Shown here: in pieces, positions 1 through 8,231 of the stretch
How the letters are laid out: every line of letters starts with the position of its first letter
How positions within the stretch are numbered: the first letter of the stretch is position 1
Assembly (NCBI GenBank): GCA_002694745.1
Contig: NZMY01000006.1
Location: forward strand, 112,418 to 176,417
Reading direction: 5' to 3'
DNA: 64,000 nucleotides
DNA from: Croceicoccus sp.
GTDB lineage: Bacteria; Pseudomonadota; Alphaproteobacteria; Sphingomonadales; Sphingomonadaceae
Notes under the pieces: generated by a model
Seen by the model: only the letters and a program-made list of their open reading frames with translations
What the model was told of the DNA's origin: nothing
Database searches by the model: none
Made by a program: the position numbers and the translations under genes

Positions 1-140
1 TACAGGGTCCGCGGCGGTCCTGCCCCCGACCAGGCCAAGCGGGCGGACCTTGGCAACAGAATCGCCCCCACCTTACCCAGGAATTTCGAAAAGATGGCAC
101 CGCCCGTTCGGGGCGACAAAAGCAGCTTGACGGCGATCTC

Positions 141-164
141 ATATTTCCATATTTCTATATTTGT
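141..164 (+). promoter_or_regulatory. putative ArsR operator: three tandem 8-bp ATATTT repeats
   Basis: Three copies of ATATTTC, ATATTTC and ATATTTG follow each other with an exact 8-bp period, in an AT-rich patch unlike the GC-rich surroundings. It lies about 20 bp before the preferred arsR start, where an autoregulated ArsR usually binds. Arsenic derepression of the operon is inferred from family knowledge; the repeat itself is directly visible. Confidence 0.5.
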
Positions 165-183
165 CGAATCATTGGAGCAAATC

Positions 184-522
184 GTGCAAGCCGACCATGT
201 CATCCGCGCCCTGTCTGCGTTGGCACAGGAGCATCGCCTCGCGGCATTCCGCCTGCTGGTGCAGGCAGGCGAACAGGGCGTTGCCGCCGGGGTGCTGGCT
301 GAAAAGCTCGATGTTCCGCCATCGTCGATGAGCTTTCACCTTGCCCAGCTCGCCAATGCGGGTCTGGTCACGCATCGGCGCGAAAGTCGTTCGATCATCT
401 ATTCGGCAGACTACACCGCGATGAACGGCCTGATGGGCTACCTCACCGAGAACTGCTGCGCCGGCATGTCCTGTTCCGAAGATGCCGCCTGTCTTCCCTC
501 TCCCGAAAGAAAGACCGCCTGA
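184..522 (+). CDS. arsR: ArsR family arsenic-responsive repressor
   Basis: This is a 112-residue winged-helix repressor of the ArsR/SmtB family, heading an arsenic operon. The recognition helix lies near residues 46-60 (SSMSFHLAQL). Cysteines 91, 92, 97 and 103 in the C-terminal tail are the likely As(III) sensor. I chose the GTG at 184 because a GGAG lies 7 bases upstream. The longer reading from ATG 94 would translate through the repeated operator at 141-164 and adds residues unlike the family. The stop overlaps the next ATG (TGATG), so arsI is translationally coupled. In the family, arsenite binding releases DNA. Confidence 0.9.
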   Translation: MQADHVIRALSALAQEHRLAAFRLLVQAGEQGVAAGVLAEKLDVPPSSMSFHLAQLANAGLVTHRRESRSIIYSADYTAMNGLMGYLTENCCAGMSCSEDAACLPSPERKTA

Positions 523-992
523 TGAAACGCTTTCATTTGCATGTCGGTGTGACAGACATCGACAAGTCCGTCGCATTTTATTCGAGCCTGTTCGGAGCGG
601 AACCGTCCGTGGTGAAGGCCGACTACGCCAAGTGGATGCTCGACGACCCTCGCATCAACTTCGCAATTTCGATGCGCGAGGACGCGAGCAAAGGCATCGA
701 GCACGTCGGCCTCCAGGTTGAGGACAAGGCTGAACTTGAAAAGGTCTATGGCCGCCTCAAGGCTGCCGACAGACCGGTTCTGGAAGAAGGCGCAACGACC
801 TGCTGCTACGCGCAATCGGAAAAGAGCTGGATTGCCGACCCCGATGGCGTGGTTTGGGAGGCCTTCCTGACCGAAGGTGCGAGCACGACCTATGGCGGCA
901 GTCCGGATTTCCGTCAGCTCGCTTCCGCCAATGCTGCGTCGAGCGCCTGCTGTGCACCGAAAATGTCTGCTGCCAAGACTTCCTGCGGCTGA
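522..992 (+). CDS. arsI: ArsI-like C-As lyase (VOC-fold dioxygenase)
   Basis: A 156-residue VOC-fold protein resembling ArsI, the Fe(II) dioxygenase that cleaves the carbon-arsenic bond of trivalent organoarsenicals such as methylarsenite. The vicinal cysteine pair that binds the arsenical is present at 94-95 (TTCCYA). Candidate iron ligands are His7, His61 and Glu113. The C-terminus carries an extra Cys-rich stretch (CC, later C) after residue 140, perhaps for metalloid delivery. It overlaps arsR by one base and precedes arsC by 8 bp. The related cadmium-induced CadI is the alternative name; the arsenic operon favours ArsI. Confidence 0.85.
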   Translation: MKRFHLHVGVTDIDKSVAFYSSLFGAEPSVVKADYAKWMLDDPRINFAISMREDASKGIEHVGLQVEDKAELEKVYGRLKAADRPVLEEGATTCCYAQSEKSWIADPDGVVWEAFLTEGASTTYGGSPDFRQLASANAASSACCAPKMSAAKTSCG

Positions 993-1000
993 GGCAACCC

Positions 1001-1501
1001 ATGTCAGACCAACCGCTGAACGTGCTGTTCCTGTGCACGGGCAATTCCGCTCGCTCGATCCTGGGCGAAGCAATCCTGAACCACGACGGCAAAGGCCGCT
1101 TCAAGGCATACAGCGCCGGAAGCAATCCTGTCGGCACGGTCAACCCCTGGGCACTCCATACGCTCAAGACCCTGGGCTATCCGGCAGAAGGCTATCGCTC
1201 CAAGAGCTGGAGCGAATTTGCCGATGGCCCGGAGCTCGACCTGATCCTCACGGTCTGCGACAGTGCAGCGGCGGAAACTTGCCCGGTCTGGCCGGGGCGC
1301 CCGACCAGCGCACATTGGGGCATTCCCGACCCGGCAGCGGTCGAGGGCAGCCATGCCGAGAAAGCAGCGGCCTTCCTCGATGCCTTCCGGATGCTGAAGC
1401 GCCGCATCGACCTGATGCTGGCGCTTCCGATTGCGAGCATTGAACAGATTGGCTTGCGCGAAAAACTGCAAGCGATCGGACACGAGGCTGACAAGAGATG
1501 A
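1001..1501 (+). CDS. arsC: arsenate reductase, thioredoxin-coupled (LMW phosphatase fold)
   Basis: A 166-residue cytoplasmic reductase turning arsenate into arsenite for export. The phosphatase loop CTGNSARS has nucleophile Cys12 and Arg18. The redox cysteines of the thioredoxin-dependent class follow as Cys86 and Cys94 ([11 protein letters not shown]), and the general acid is Asp110 in IPDP. This pattern separates it from the glutaredoxin-type ArsC. An in-frame extension exists back to 854, but it overlaps arsI and lacks family similarity, so ATG 1001 is taken. Its stop overlaps the next start (ATGA), coupling it to the efflux pump. Confidence 0.93.
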   Translation: MSDQPLNVLFLCTGNSARSILGEAILNHDGKGRFKAYSAGSNPVGTVNPWALHTLKTLGYPAEGYRSKSWSEFADGPELDLILTVCDSAAAETCPVWPGRPTSAHWGIPDPAAVEGSHAEKAAAFLDAFRMLKRRIDLMLALPIASIEQIGLREKLQAIGHEADKR

Positions 1502-2568
1502 CCACAGCGACCGCTGACATCGACGCCCCCGCGGCGGGGCTGGGCCTGTTCGAGAAATGGCTCTCGGTCTGGGTCGGCGCGGCGATCCTTGCAGGCATTG
1601 CGCTTGGCAATGTCGCGCCAGAATTGTTCGCTTTGCTCGCCGCGGTCGAATACGCCTCGGTCAATCTCGTCGTCGCGGTGCTTATCTGGGCAATGATCTT
1701 CCCGATGATGGTCGCGGTCGATTTCGGTGCGGTGCGACGTGTGGGCGACAAGCCCAGGGGGCTCGTCATCACGCTTGTGGTCAACTGGCTGATCAAGCCC
1801 TTTACGATGGCTGCACTCGGTGTGCTGTTTTTCGAGATCGTCTTTGCCGATCTGATCGAGCCGGCCGATGCGCAGCAGTATATCGCCGGTTTGATCCTCC
1901 TTGGCGCGGCACCCTGCACGGCGATGGTGTTCGTGTGGTCGCAGCTCACCAGGGGCGATCCGGCGTATACGCTGGTGCAAGTCGCGGCGAACGATCTCAT
2001 CATGATTGTCGCCTTCGCACCCATCGTCGCGTTGCTGCTCGGCGTTACCGACATCGCGGTGCCTTGGGAGACGCTGCTGCTGTCCGTCGCGCTCTATGTG
2101 GTCGTGCCTCTCGCTGTAGGGGCCCTTGTTCGTCATAGGCTTCTTGCGACGCATGGTGGCGATGGAGCGGCCATTCCCGAGTTCACGGCTCGGGTTAAGC
2201 CCCTCTCGATCGCGGGTCTGTTGTTGACGGTGCTTCTGCTCTTTGGCTTTCAGGCAGAAATCATCGTGGCGCGTCCACTGCTGATCGCGCTGATTGCCGC
2301 GCCGATCATCATCCAGAGCTACGGCATCTTCCTGATCGCCTACGGCTGGGCCAAGGCGTGGAAGGTGCCACATGCGGTTGCGGCCCCCTGCGCACTGATC
2401 GGCACGTCGAACTTCTTCGAGTTGGCAGTTGCCGTTGCAATCGGTCTATTTGGATTGGGCAGCGGAGCCGCCTTGGCGACAGTTGTTGGCGTGCTTGTCG
2501 AAGTGCCAGTCATGCTGTCGCTGGTGGCGATCGCAAATCGGACGCGGGGCAGCTTCCAGCCCAGTTAG
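1498..2568 (+). CDS. acr3: ACR3 family arsenite efflux permease
   Basis: A 356-residue inner-membrane carrier with about ten hydrophobic segments. It exports arsenite made by ArsC, using the proton motive force. The family-typical segment [15 protein letters not shown] contains the conserved cysteine (Cys140) needed for As(III) transport in characterised Acr3 proteins. The sequence is Acr3-like rather than ArsB-like. It is the last gene of the four-gene operon and overlaps arsC by 4 bp. No ArsA ATPase is present in the window. Confidence 0.93.
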   Translation: MTTATADIDAPAAGLGLFEKWLSVWVGAAILAGIALGNVAPELFALLAAVEYASVNLVVAVLIWAMIFPMMVAVDFGAVRRVGDKPRGLVITLVVNWLIKPFTMAALGVLFFEIVFADLIEPADAQQYIAGLILLGAAPCTAMVFVWSQLTRGDPAYTLVQVAANDLIMIVAFAPIVALLLGVTDIAVPWETLLLSVALYVVVPLAVGALVRHRLLATHGGDGAAIPEFTARVKPLSIAGLLLTVLLLFGFQAEIIVARPLLIALIAAPIIIQSYGIFLIAYGWAKAWKVPHAVAAPCALIGTSNFFELAVAVAIGLFGLGSGAALATVVGVLVEVPVMLSLVAIANRTRGSFQPS

Positions 2569-2912
2569 GCCAGGAGCCGAACGTCCGCTCCCCATCCCCT
2601 TCCAGACGTTCAGCCTGCCATCGCCTGTCCCCGAAAGCGGTCGCCGATCACACCCTCCCGCGAACCCGGTCAGTTTATTGTCCTACAGCGCAAGTCCGGG
2701 TTACGAAGCCGGCAGGGCCTTCACCGGCCCGCCCGCTCTTTCACCTCGTCAATTTTCCCGCACCCACGCACGTGTCACTTTTGGGACGAATCTCGCGCAT
2801 TTCCGCGGATGAGCGCCGGGTGACAGCGCCTGTAGGACGTGTCGCCTTTGTCACTTTTCGCGTGCCAGATACACGGGGCAGAGACACGGGGCAGATTTCA
2901 TTTGCCGGATGT
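2569..2912. other. intergenic region between acr3 and the 3' end of rnpB
   Basis: No convincing coding sequence lies here, although open frames run through it because of GC content. Near the rnpB end is a 12-bp sequence, ACACGGGGCAGA, repeated in tandem at 2871-2882 and 2884-2895. I see no strong hairpin with a T tract for either converging transcript. Confidence 0.5.
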
Positions 2913-3368
<456 letters not shown>

Positions 3369-3410
3369 AGGCGCGGTCAATAGCGGCAAACGCCCCGCTG
3401 GCAAGCGGAA

Positions 3411-4139
3411 CTATCGCGTCACGCCCCGGTCGCGGTCGAGCAGCAGCGCGAACAGCATGGCCCGGATCTCGCCGTCGACGATGCCGTCGACGCATTCGGG
3501 CCGGAACCGCCGCTGGAACGCCCGTACCGCCGCATGCCCATCGGCAATGTCATAGCCGAAGCGTTCGAGCGCCAGATAGAACGCACCGTCATTCTCGAAC
3601 GGGTCGCCCAGCTTGATGTCGGGCCTTGGCAAGGCCAGCCGATGCTTCGCCAGCCGCGCCCAGTCGAACAATTCGCCCGGATCGGTCTTGCGCTGCGGCG
3701 CGACGTCGGAATGGCCCACGATATTGGCGCGCGGAATATCGTGCCGCTTCATGATGTCGGCCAGCATGATACACAGCGTTTCCATCTGCGGCTCGGTAAA
3801 GCGCTCATACCCCCAGGTGTGGCCAGGGTTGTCCAGCTCGATCCCGATGCTGGAGGAATTCACGTCGGTATTGCCGCGCCAATAGGATACCCCGGCATGC
3901 CATGCGCGCTGCTCCTCATCGACCAGCCGCACCAGCTCGCCCTGCCTCGTGATGCAGTAATGCGCGCTGACGCCGGAATCCGGATCGCACATCTTGGCGA
4001 TGGCATCCTCCACGTCCGGCATGTCGGTATAATGCAGCACGACCATGGTGACGGGCAGGGCGCGCGCGTTGAAATTGGGCGAAGGGCAATCGCGCACCAT
4101 GGGCAGGCCGTTGCCCGGTTTGGCGGCCTTCTCAGCCAT
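3411..4139 (-). CDS. N-acetylmuramoyl-L-alanine amidase (AmpD/AmiD type, Amidase_2)
   Basis: A 242-residue zinc amidase that cuts muropeptides at the lactyl-amide bond. Zinc ligands fit His36 (VVLHYTDM), His143 (VGHSDVAP) and Asp153 (KTDPG), with Glu101 in IGIELDN. The last 60 or so residues resemble a peptidoglycan-binding helical domain (FGYDI..VRAFQRRF). No signal peptide is seen, so a cytoplasmic recycling role like AmpD is favoured over outer-membrane AmiD. ATG 4139 overlaps the end of chpT by 8 bp, so the two are co-transcribed. Confidence 0.85.
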   Translation of the reverse strand: MAEKAAKPGNGLPMVRDCPSPNFNARALPVTMVVLHYTDMPDVEDAIAKMCDPDSGVSAHYCITRQGELVRLVDEEQRAWHAGVSYWRGNTDVNSSSIGIELDNPGHTWGYERFTEPQMETLCIMLADIMKRHDIPRANIVGHSDVAPQRKTDPGELFDWARLAKHRLALPRPDIKLGDPFENDGAFYLALERFGYDIADGHAAVRAFQRRFRPECVDGIVDGEIRAMLFALLLDRDRGVTR

Positions 4140-4791
4140 TGGGCAGGATCGCGCCCAGCACCAGCGCGCCGCCCGGCGGGCTGTCGCCATTGGTCAGCGC
4201 ATGCTGCACCCCGCCCTTGCAATCCTGCGCGATCAGCCGGACCAGCATGGCAGGCGCGGTATGTGCGGACAGATCGTCCATCGCGATCTCTCCCTCAAGC
4301 GCGCGGCCAACGTCCTTGTCGAACGCGATGCGCATGCCCTCGGCGCGAACCGCGATCTCGTAGGACCCCTCGCGCTCTTCCACGGCGATGGCCAGCGTTC
4401 CGCCGCGAGGCAATGCGTCGATCCCGATCAGCGCATAGTTCAGCAGCACCTTGGCCGCCGATTTGGAAAGCCGGTCGGGGCCGACCGCCCATTGCACATC
4501 GATATCGCGCCCCTCTGCCGCCTGCGCCTTGACCAGTTCCTCGATCTCGGCCGCGGGCAGCATCGCGTCGAACCCGCCCGCCGCGCCGAAGGCAAGGCGA
4601 AAGAAGCGCAGCCGCGTCGCCGTGCGCCGCGCGCCTTGCGCCAGCAGGTCGATGCATTGCTCGCGCATCTTGGGATCGGTTTCGTCGACCAGCAGCTCGA
4701 TGCCGTTCGCCATGCCGCCCACCGGCGACAGCAGATCATGGCACAGCCGCGAGGCGATAAGGCTGGCGAGCTGGATGGAATCCGTATTCAT
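4132..4791 (-). CDS. chpT: histidine phosphotransferase ChpT
   Basis: A 219-residue alphaproteobacterial phosphotransferase. In Caulobacter ChpT passes phosphate from CckA to CtrA and CpdR, controlling the cell cycle. The phosphorylatable histidine is His18 in the motif SRLCHDLLSPVGG, within the dimerisation helices. A degenerate ATPase-like domain follows, as in the family. ATG 4791 (MNTDSI) fits the homologues better than the longer reading from 4851. It sits upstream of the amidase and overlaps it by 8 bp. CckA and CtrA are not in this window. Confidence 0.85.
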   Translation of the reverse strand: MNTDSIQLASLIASRLCHDLLSPVGGMANGIELLVDETDPKMREQCIDLLAQGARRTATRLRFFRLAFGAAGGFDAMLPAAEIEELVKAQAAEGRDIDVQWAVGPDRLSKSAAKVLLNYALIGIDALPRGGTLAIAVEEREGSYEIAVRAEGMRIAFDKDVGRALEGEIAMDDLSAHTAPAMLVRLIAQDCKGGVQHALTNGDSPPGGALVLGAILPNG

Positions 4792-4893
4792 GATGGGCGT
4801 CAGGCGCTTTCGTATTGTGAGCGACCGCCATAACCGCTTGAGGCCGGCCAAGAAAGCGCGATGTCGGCAATTCCACGGGTTTCGGGCCGCCGT

Positions 4894-5307
4894 TCAGGGT
4901 TTGGGCGGGCCAGCGACGATTTGGGGGACAATGCGGGCGAAACCGTCCGCCGCGCTGACGAACCAGCCGATATCTCCGGTTGGCGCGGCGATCGCCCAGA
5001 CACGCCCGTCCCCTGCCGCCTGCGCCCGGTCGGTCGCCGAAGGTTCTGCGCGGCCGGTCGGATGCGAATGGAAATAGCCGACGATGGCCGGTCCCCCGGC
5101 GCGTTCGGCCTTGTGCGCGGCGATCAGGGCCGCGGGATCGATCTCGAAGTGCCGATGCGGGTCGGCGGCGACATTGGCGGTCTGCTTGAAGCGTTCGACA
5201 TGCCCGTCGGAGCCCAGCAGCAGCCCGCACGCCTCTTGCGGCATGGCACTGCGCGCGGCCTCGATCATGGCGCTGATGGCGGTTCTTGTCACGGTGAGCT
5301 GCGGCAC
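4894..5307 (-). CDS. JAMM/MPN domain metalloprotease (M67 family)
   Basis: A 137-residue stand-alone JAB domain protein. The JAMM zinc site is complete: Glu25 (PQEACGLL), His80 and His82 (FHSHPTG), Ser90 and Asp93. Bacterial relatives process ubiquitin-like sulfur carriers or cysteine-synthase partners, but no ThiS/MoaD-like gene is adjacent, so the substrate is unknown. It lies about 100 bp upstream of chpT on the same strand. It starts only 14 bp from the divergent rluD start, so the two promoters must overlap the opposite gene or one start lies further in. Confidence 0.8.
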   Translation of the reverse strand: MPQLTVTRTAISAMIEAARSAMPQEACGLLLGSDGHVERFKQTANVAADPHRHFEIDPAALIAAHKAERAGGPAIVGYFHSHPTGRAEPSATDRAQAAGDGRVWAIAAPTGDIGWFVSAADGFARIVPQIVAGPPKP

Positions 5308-5321
5308 CCATCTGTCCTAGC

Positions 5322-6344
5322 ATGGGGGACAGGACAATCGCCATCGCCGACGAGGACATGGAAGACGACAGTCTTTCGGGCGACGGGTCAGGCGCGGCTG
5401 GCGCAGAGCTGATCGAGGGCACGGTCCCCGCAGGCGAAAGGCTGGACAAGGCGATCAGCCACGCCAGCGGACTGTCGCGCGAGCGGATAAAGGCGCTGAT
5501 CGCGGAAGGGGCCGTGAAGCTGGACGGGCGCATCCTCTCATCCGCCTCGGCCAAGGCGCCGGGCGAAGCGCGGTTCATTATCGCCGTCCCTGCCCCCGCC
5601 CCGGCCGAAGCGAGGCCGCAGGACATCCCGCTCGATATCGTGTTTGAGGACGAACACCTGATCGTGATCGACAAGCCGGCGAGCATGGTGGTGCATCCGG
5701 CTGCGGGCAATCCCGACGGAACGCTGGTCAATGCGCTGCTATATCACTGCGCCGGCCAATTATCGGGCATCGGCGGCATGGCGCGGCCCGGTATCGTGCA
5801 CCGGATCGACAAGGACACGTCCGGCCTGCTGGTGGCGGCGAAATCGGATGTCGCGCACGAAGGGCTCGCCCGTCAGTTCGCCGATCACTCTATCGACCGT
5901 GCCTATCGCGCCGTGGTGAAAGGACATCCGATGCCGCCGTCGGGCACGATAGAGGGGCGGATCGGCCGGAGCAGCAAGGACCGCAAGAAAATGGCCGTGC
6001 TGGACGACGGGGAAAGCCGCGGAAAGCACGCCGTGACCCATTTCCGCATGCTGGAACCGCTCCACGGCGCGGCGCTGGTCGAATGCACGCTGGAAACCGG
6101 GCGAACCCACCAGATCCGCGTTCACATGTCGTCAATCGGTCATGCGCTATTAGGGGACCCTGTCTATGGGCGCCCCGATTCCCGATTCCGACCGATTCTC
6201 AATCGGCTATCCTTCCACCGTCAGGCCCTTCATGCGGCCCTGCTGGGTTTTATCCACCCGGTCAGTAACGAACGGTTACAATTTTCCAGCGAGATTCCGC
6301 GCGATATGGCGGAACTGATCGAAGAACTCGCTCGTTCAAAGTGA
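5322..6344 (+). CDS. rluD: RluA family 23S rRNA pseudouridine synthase (RluD-like)
   Basis: A 340-residue enzyme that makes pseudouridine in large-subunit rRNA (U1911, U1915 and U1917 in E. coli for RluD). An S4 RNA-binding domain covers about residues 38-90 and the catalytic domain follows. The signature [11 protein letters not shown] at 160-170 contains the catalytic Asp163. The first 30 residues are acidic and poorly conserved, so an ATG at 5358 is an alternative start. It is followed by rpoH on the same strand after about 110 bp. Confidence 0.9.
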   Translation: MGDRTIAIADEDMEDDSLSGDGSGAAGAELIEGTVPAGERLDKAISHASGLSRERIKALIAEGAVKLDGRILSSASAKAPGEARFIIAVPAPAPAEARPQDIPLDIVFEDEHLIVIDKPASMVVHPAAGNPDGTLVNALLYHCAGQLSGIGGMARPGIVHRIDKDTSGLLVAAKSDVAHEGLARQFADHSIDRAYRAVVKGHPMPPSGTIEGRIGRSSKDRKKMAVLDDGESRGKHAVTHFRMLEPLHGAALVECTLETGRTHQIRVHMSSIGHALLGDPVYGRPDSRFRPILNRLSFHRQALHAALLGFIHPVSNERLQFSSEIPRDMAELIEELARSK

Positions 6345-6457
6345 GAATTTAGGCGGGAAAAGCGGGGAAAACGCGCCTATACAAAATATGTGGCCATGGA
6401 TTGGGGATGCCCATCAGGGGTCCGCGAATTTGGCCGACGCAAGGAAAGGTACAGGAC

Positions 6458-7360
6458 GTGACGAACACCAAGCCAACCGTTCCGGCCCTCGGCGGCGAGC
6501 AGAGCCTCAACCGCTATCTGTCGGAAATCAAGAAATTCCCGGTGCTTACGGGTGAGCAGGAATATATGCTCGCCAAGCGCTATGCCGAACATGAAGACCC
6601 AGAGGCTGCGGCCCAGCTGGTCACCAGCCATCTGCGACTCGTGGCCAAGATCGCCATGGGTTATCGCGGCTATGGCCTGCCCGTTTCCGACCTGATCTCC
6701 GAAGGCAATGTCGGATTGATGCAGGGCGTGAAGAAGTTCGAGCCCGATCGCGGCTTCCGCCTCGCCACTTACGCTATGTGGTGGATCAAGGCCTCGATTC
6801 AAGAGTTCATCCTGCGCTCGTGGTCGCTGGTGAAGATGGGCACGACCGCCGCGCAGAAGAAATTGTTCTTCAACCTGCGCCGGATGAAGAAGAACCTCGA
6901 GGCTTACGAGGATTCGGATCTTCATCCCGAAGACGTGGCCAAGATCGCGACCGACCTCGGCGTGCCCGAGCAGGAAGTGATCAACATGAACCGGCGCATG
7001 ATGATGGGCGGCGACGCGTCGCTCAACGTCTCGATGCGCGCGGACGAGGAAGGTTCGGGCCAGTGGCAGGACTGGCTGACCGACGATCGCCCGCTGCAGG
7101 ACGAAACGGTCGCCGATGCCGAGGAAAAGCAGGTCCGCCACGACATGCTGGTCGAAGCGATGGACGTACTCAACGACCGCGAGAAGCATATCCTGACCGA
7201 ACGCCGTCTGACCGACGATCCCCAGACGCTGGAGGAACTCAGCCAGGTCTATGACGTCAGCCGCGAACGCATCCGCCAGATCGAGGTGCGCGCGTTCGAG
7301 AAGATCCAGAAGGCCATGCAGCGCATTCTGGAAGACCGGATGAGCCCTGCCCTCGCCTGA
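6458..7360 (+). CDS. rpoH: RNA polymerase sigma-32 factor RpoH
   Basis: A roughly 300-residue heat-shock sigma factor. Region 2 reads RLATYAMWWIKASIQ and leads into the RpoH box QKKLFFNLRR (about 134-142), which marks sigma-32 proteins. Region 4.2 (LEELSQVYDVSRERIRQIE) is the -35 recognition helix. I prefer GTG 6458 (VTNTKPT), which follows AGGAAAGG by about 9 bases; ATG 6401 would add 19 residues not typical of the family. A strong terminator follows. Alphaproteobacteria often have two rpoH genes; only one is seen here. Confidence 0.92.
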   Translation: MTNTKPTVPALGGEQSLNRYLSEIKKFPVLTGEQEYMLAKRYAEHEDPEAAAQLVTSHLRLVAKIAMGYRGYGLPVSDLISEGNVGLMQGVKKFEPDRGFRLATYAMWWIKASIQEFILRSWSLVKMGTTAAQKKLFFNLRRMKKNLEAYEDSDLHPEDVAKIATDLGVPEQEVINMNRRMMMGGDASLNVSMRADEEGSGQWQDWLTDDRPLQDETVADAEEKQVRHDMLVEAMDVLNDREKHILTERRLTDDPQTLEELSQVYDVSRERIRQIEVRAFEKIQKAMQRILEDRMSPALA

Positions 7361-7382
7361 CGGGCGCAGATCGAAATGGACG

Positions 7383-7414
7383 GGGCGGCGACCGATTGGT
7401 TGCCGCCCTTTTTT
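7383..7414 (+). terminator. Rho-independent terminator after rpoH
   Basis: An 11-bp stem, GGGCGGCGACC with GGTTGCCGCCC (one G-T pair), encloses the loop GATT and is followed by six T residues. It lies 23 bp after the rpoH stop and separates it from mtgA. Confidence 0.92.
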
Positions 7415-7488
7415 CATGCCCGCTTGCGAAGTGCCACCCCGGGCCCCTAGATCCACCCCATGGCAACACGCAAATCCCGCGCTCCTCG

Positions 7489-8154
7489 ATGCGTCTGATC
7501 GTCTGGGCCTTCAAGGCCGTCATCCTGCTCGTGTTTTTTAGCGTCCTTTGGGTCGCGATCTACGCTGCGGTCCCCGTCCCGGTCACCGCGACCATGCTTA
7601 TGGACGAGAACGGCATCACCAAGGACTGGGAGCCGCTGAACAATATCGACCGCAATCTCGTCCGCGCCGTCATCGCGGCAGAGGATTCGAAGTTCTGCAC
7701 GCATGACGGCTTCGACCGCGAAGCCATCGCCACCGCCATGGCGCGCAATGCGCAGGGCGGGCGTATCCGGGGCGGCTCCACCATCAGCCAGCAGACCGCG
7801 AAGAACGCCTTCTTGTGGCAAGGCGGCGGCTATTTCCGCAAGGGACTGGAGGCCTGGTTCACCTTCCTGATCGAAAACATCTGGGGCAAGCGGCGGATCA
7901 TGGAGGTCTATCTCAATGTCGCGGAAACCGGCATCGGGACCTATGGCGCAGAGGCAGGTTCGCAGCGCTATTTCCAGCATCCGGCCAGTTCGATGAGCCG
8001 CAGCGAGGCCGCCCGCATGGCGGCCGCCCTGCCGCTTCCCAAGGAGCGCGCGGTGGTGAACCCCTCCGGCTGGCTGCGCCGTCATGGCAACACCATCTCG
8101 TCGCGCATCAACGTGGTCGCGAACGAGGGGCTGGACAGCTGCGTCTATCAATAG
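7489..8154 (+). CDS. mtgA: monofunctional biosynthetic peptidoglycan transglycosylase
   Basis: A 221-residue glycosyltransferase family 51 enzyme polymerising lipid II glycan strands at the periplasmic face of the inner membrane. A single N-terminal membrane anchor spans about residues 3-27. The catalytic glutamate is Glu65 in AAEDSKFCTHDGFD. The second family motif GGSTISQQTAKN lies at 95-106, and RRIMEVYLN follows. There is no transpeptidase domain, which distinguishes it from the bifunctional PBP at 37144-39054. ATG 7489 fits the anchor start. Confidence 0.93.
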   Translation: MRLIVWAFKAVILLVFFSVLWVAIYAAVPVPVTATMLMDENGITKDWEPLNNIDRNLVRAVIAAEDSKFCTHDGFDREAIATAMARNAQGGRIRGGSTISQQTAKNAFLWQGGGYFRKGLEAWFTFLIENIWGKRRIMEVYLNVAETGIGTYGAEAGSQRYFQHPASSMSRSEAARMAAALPLPKERAVVNPSGWLRRHGNTISSRINVVANEGLDSCVYQ

Positions 8155-8173
8155 ACAGCCGTGAATACGAAAA

Positions 8174-8199
8174 CGGCGGCGCTCCGAAGAACGCCGCCG
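8174..8199. terminator. hairpin between convergent mtgA and TonB receptor genes
   Basis: CGGCGGCG and CGCCGCCG form an 8-bp stem with a 10-base loop in the 77-bp gap between two converging genes. There is no clear T tract on either side, so its strength as a terminator is uncertain. Confidence 0.4.
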
Positions 8200-8231
8200 C
8201 CGCCGTGTTCATGCCGTCCGGCTGAGCGGGA

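Noticed and set aside
1192..2373. 393-codon minus-strand open frame across arsC and acr3
   Set aside because: Charged low-complexity composition and exact overlap with two well-supported genes.
4894..5307. A ubiquitin-like modification system around the JAMM protease
   Set aside because: No E1-like, E2-like or ubiquitin-like gene lies nearby; neighbours are chpT and rluD.
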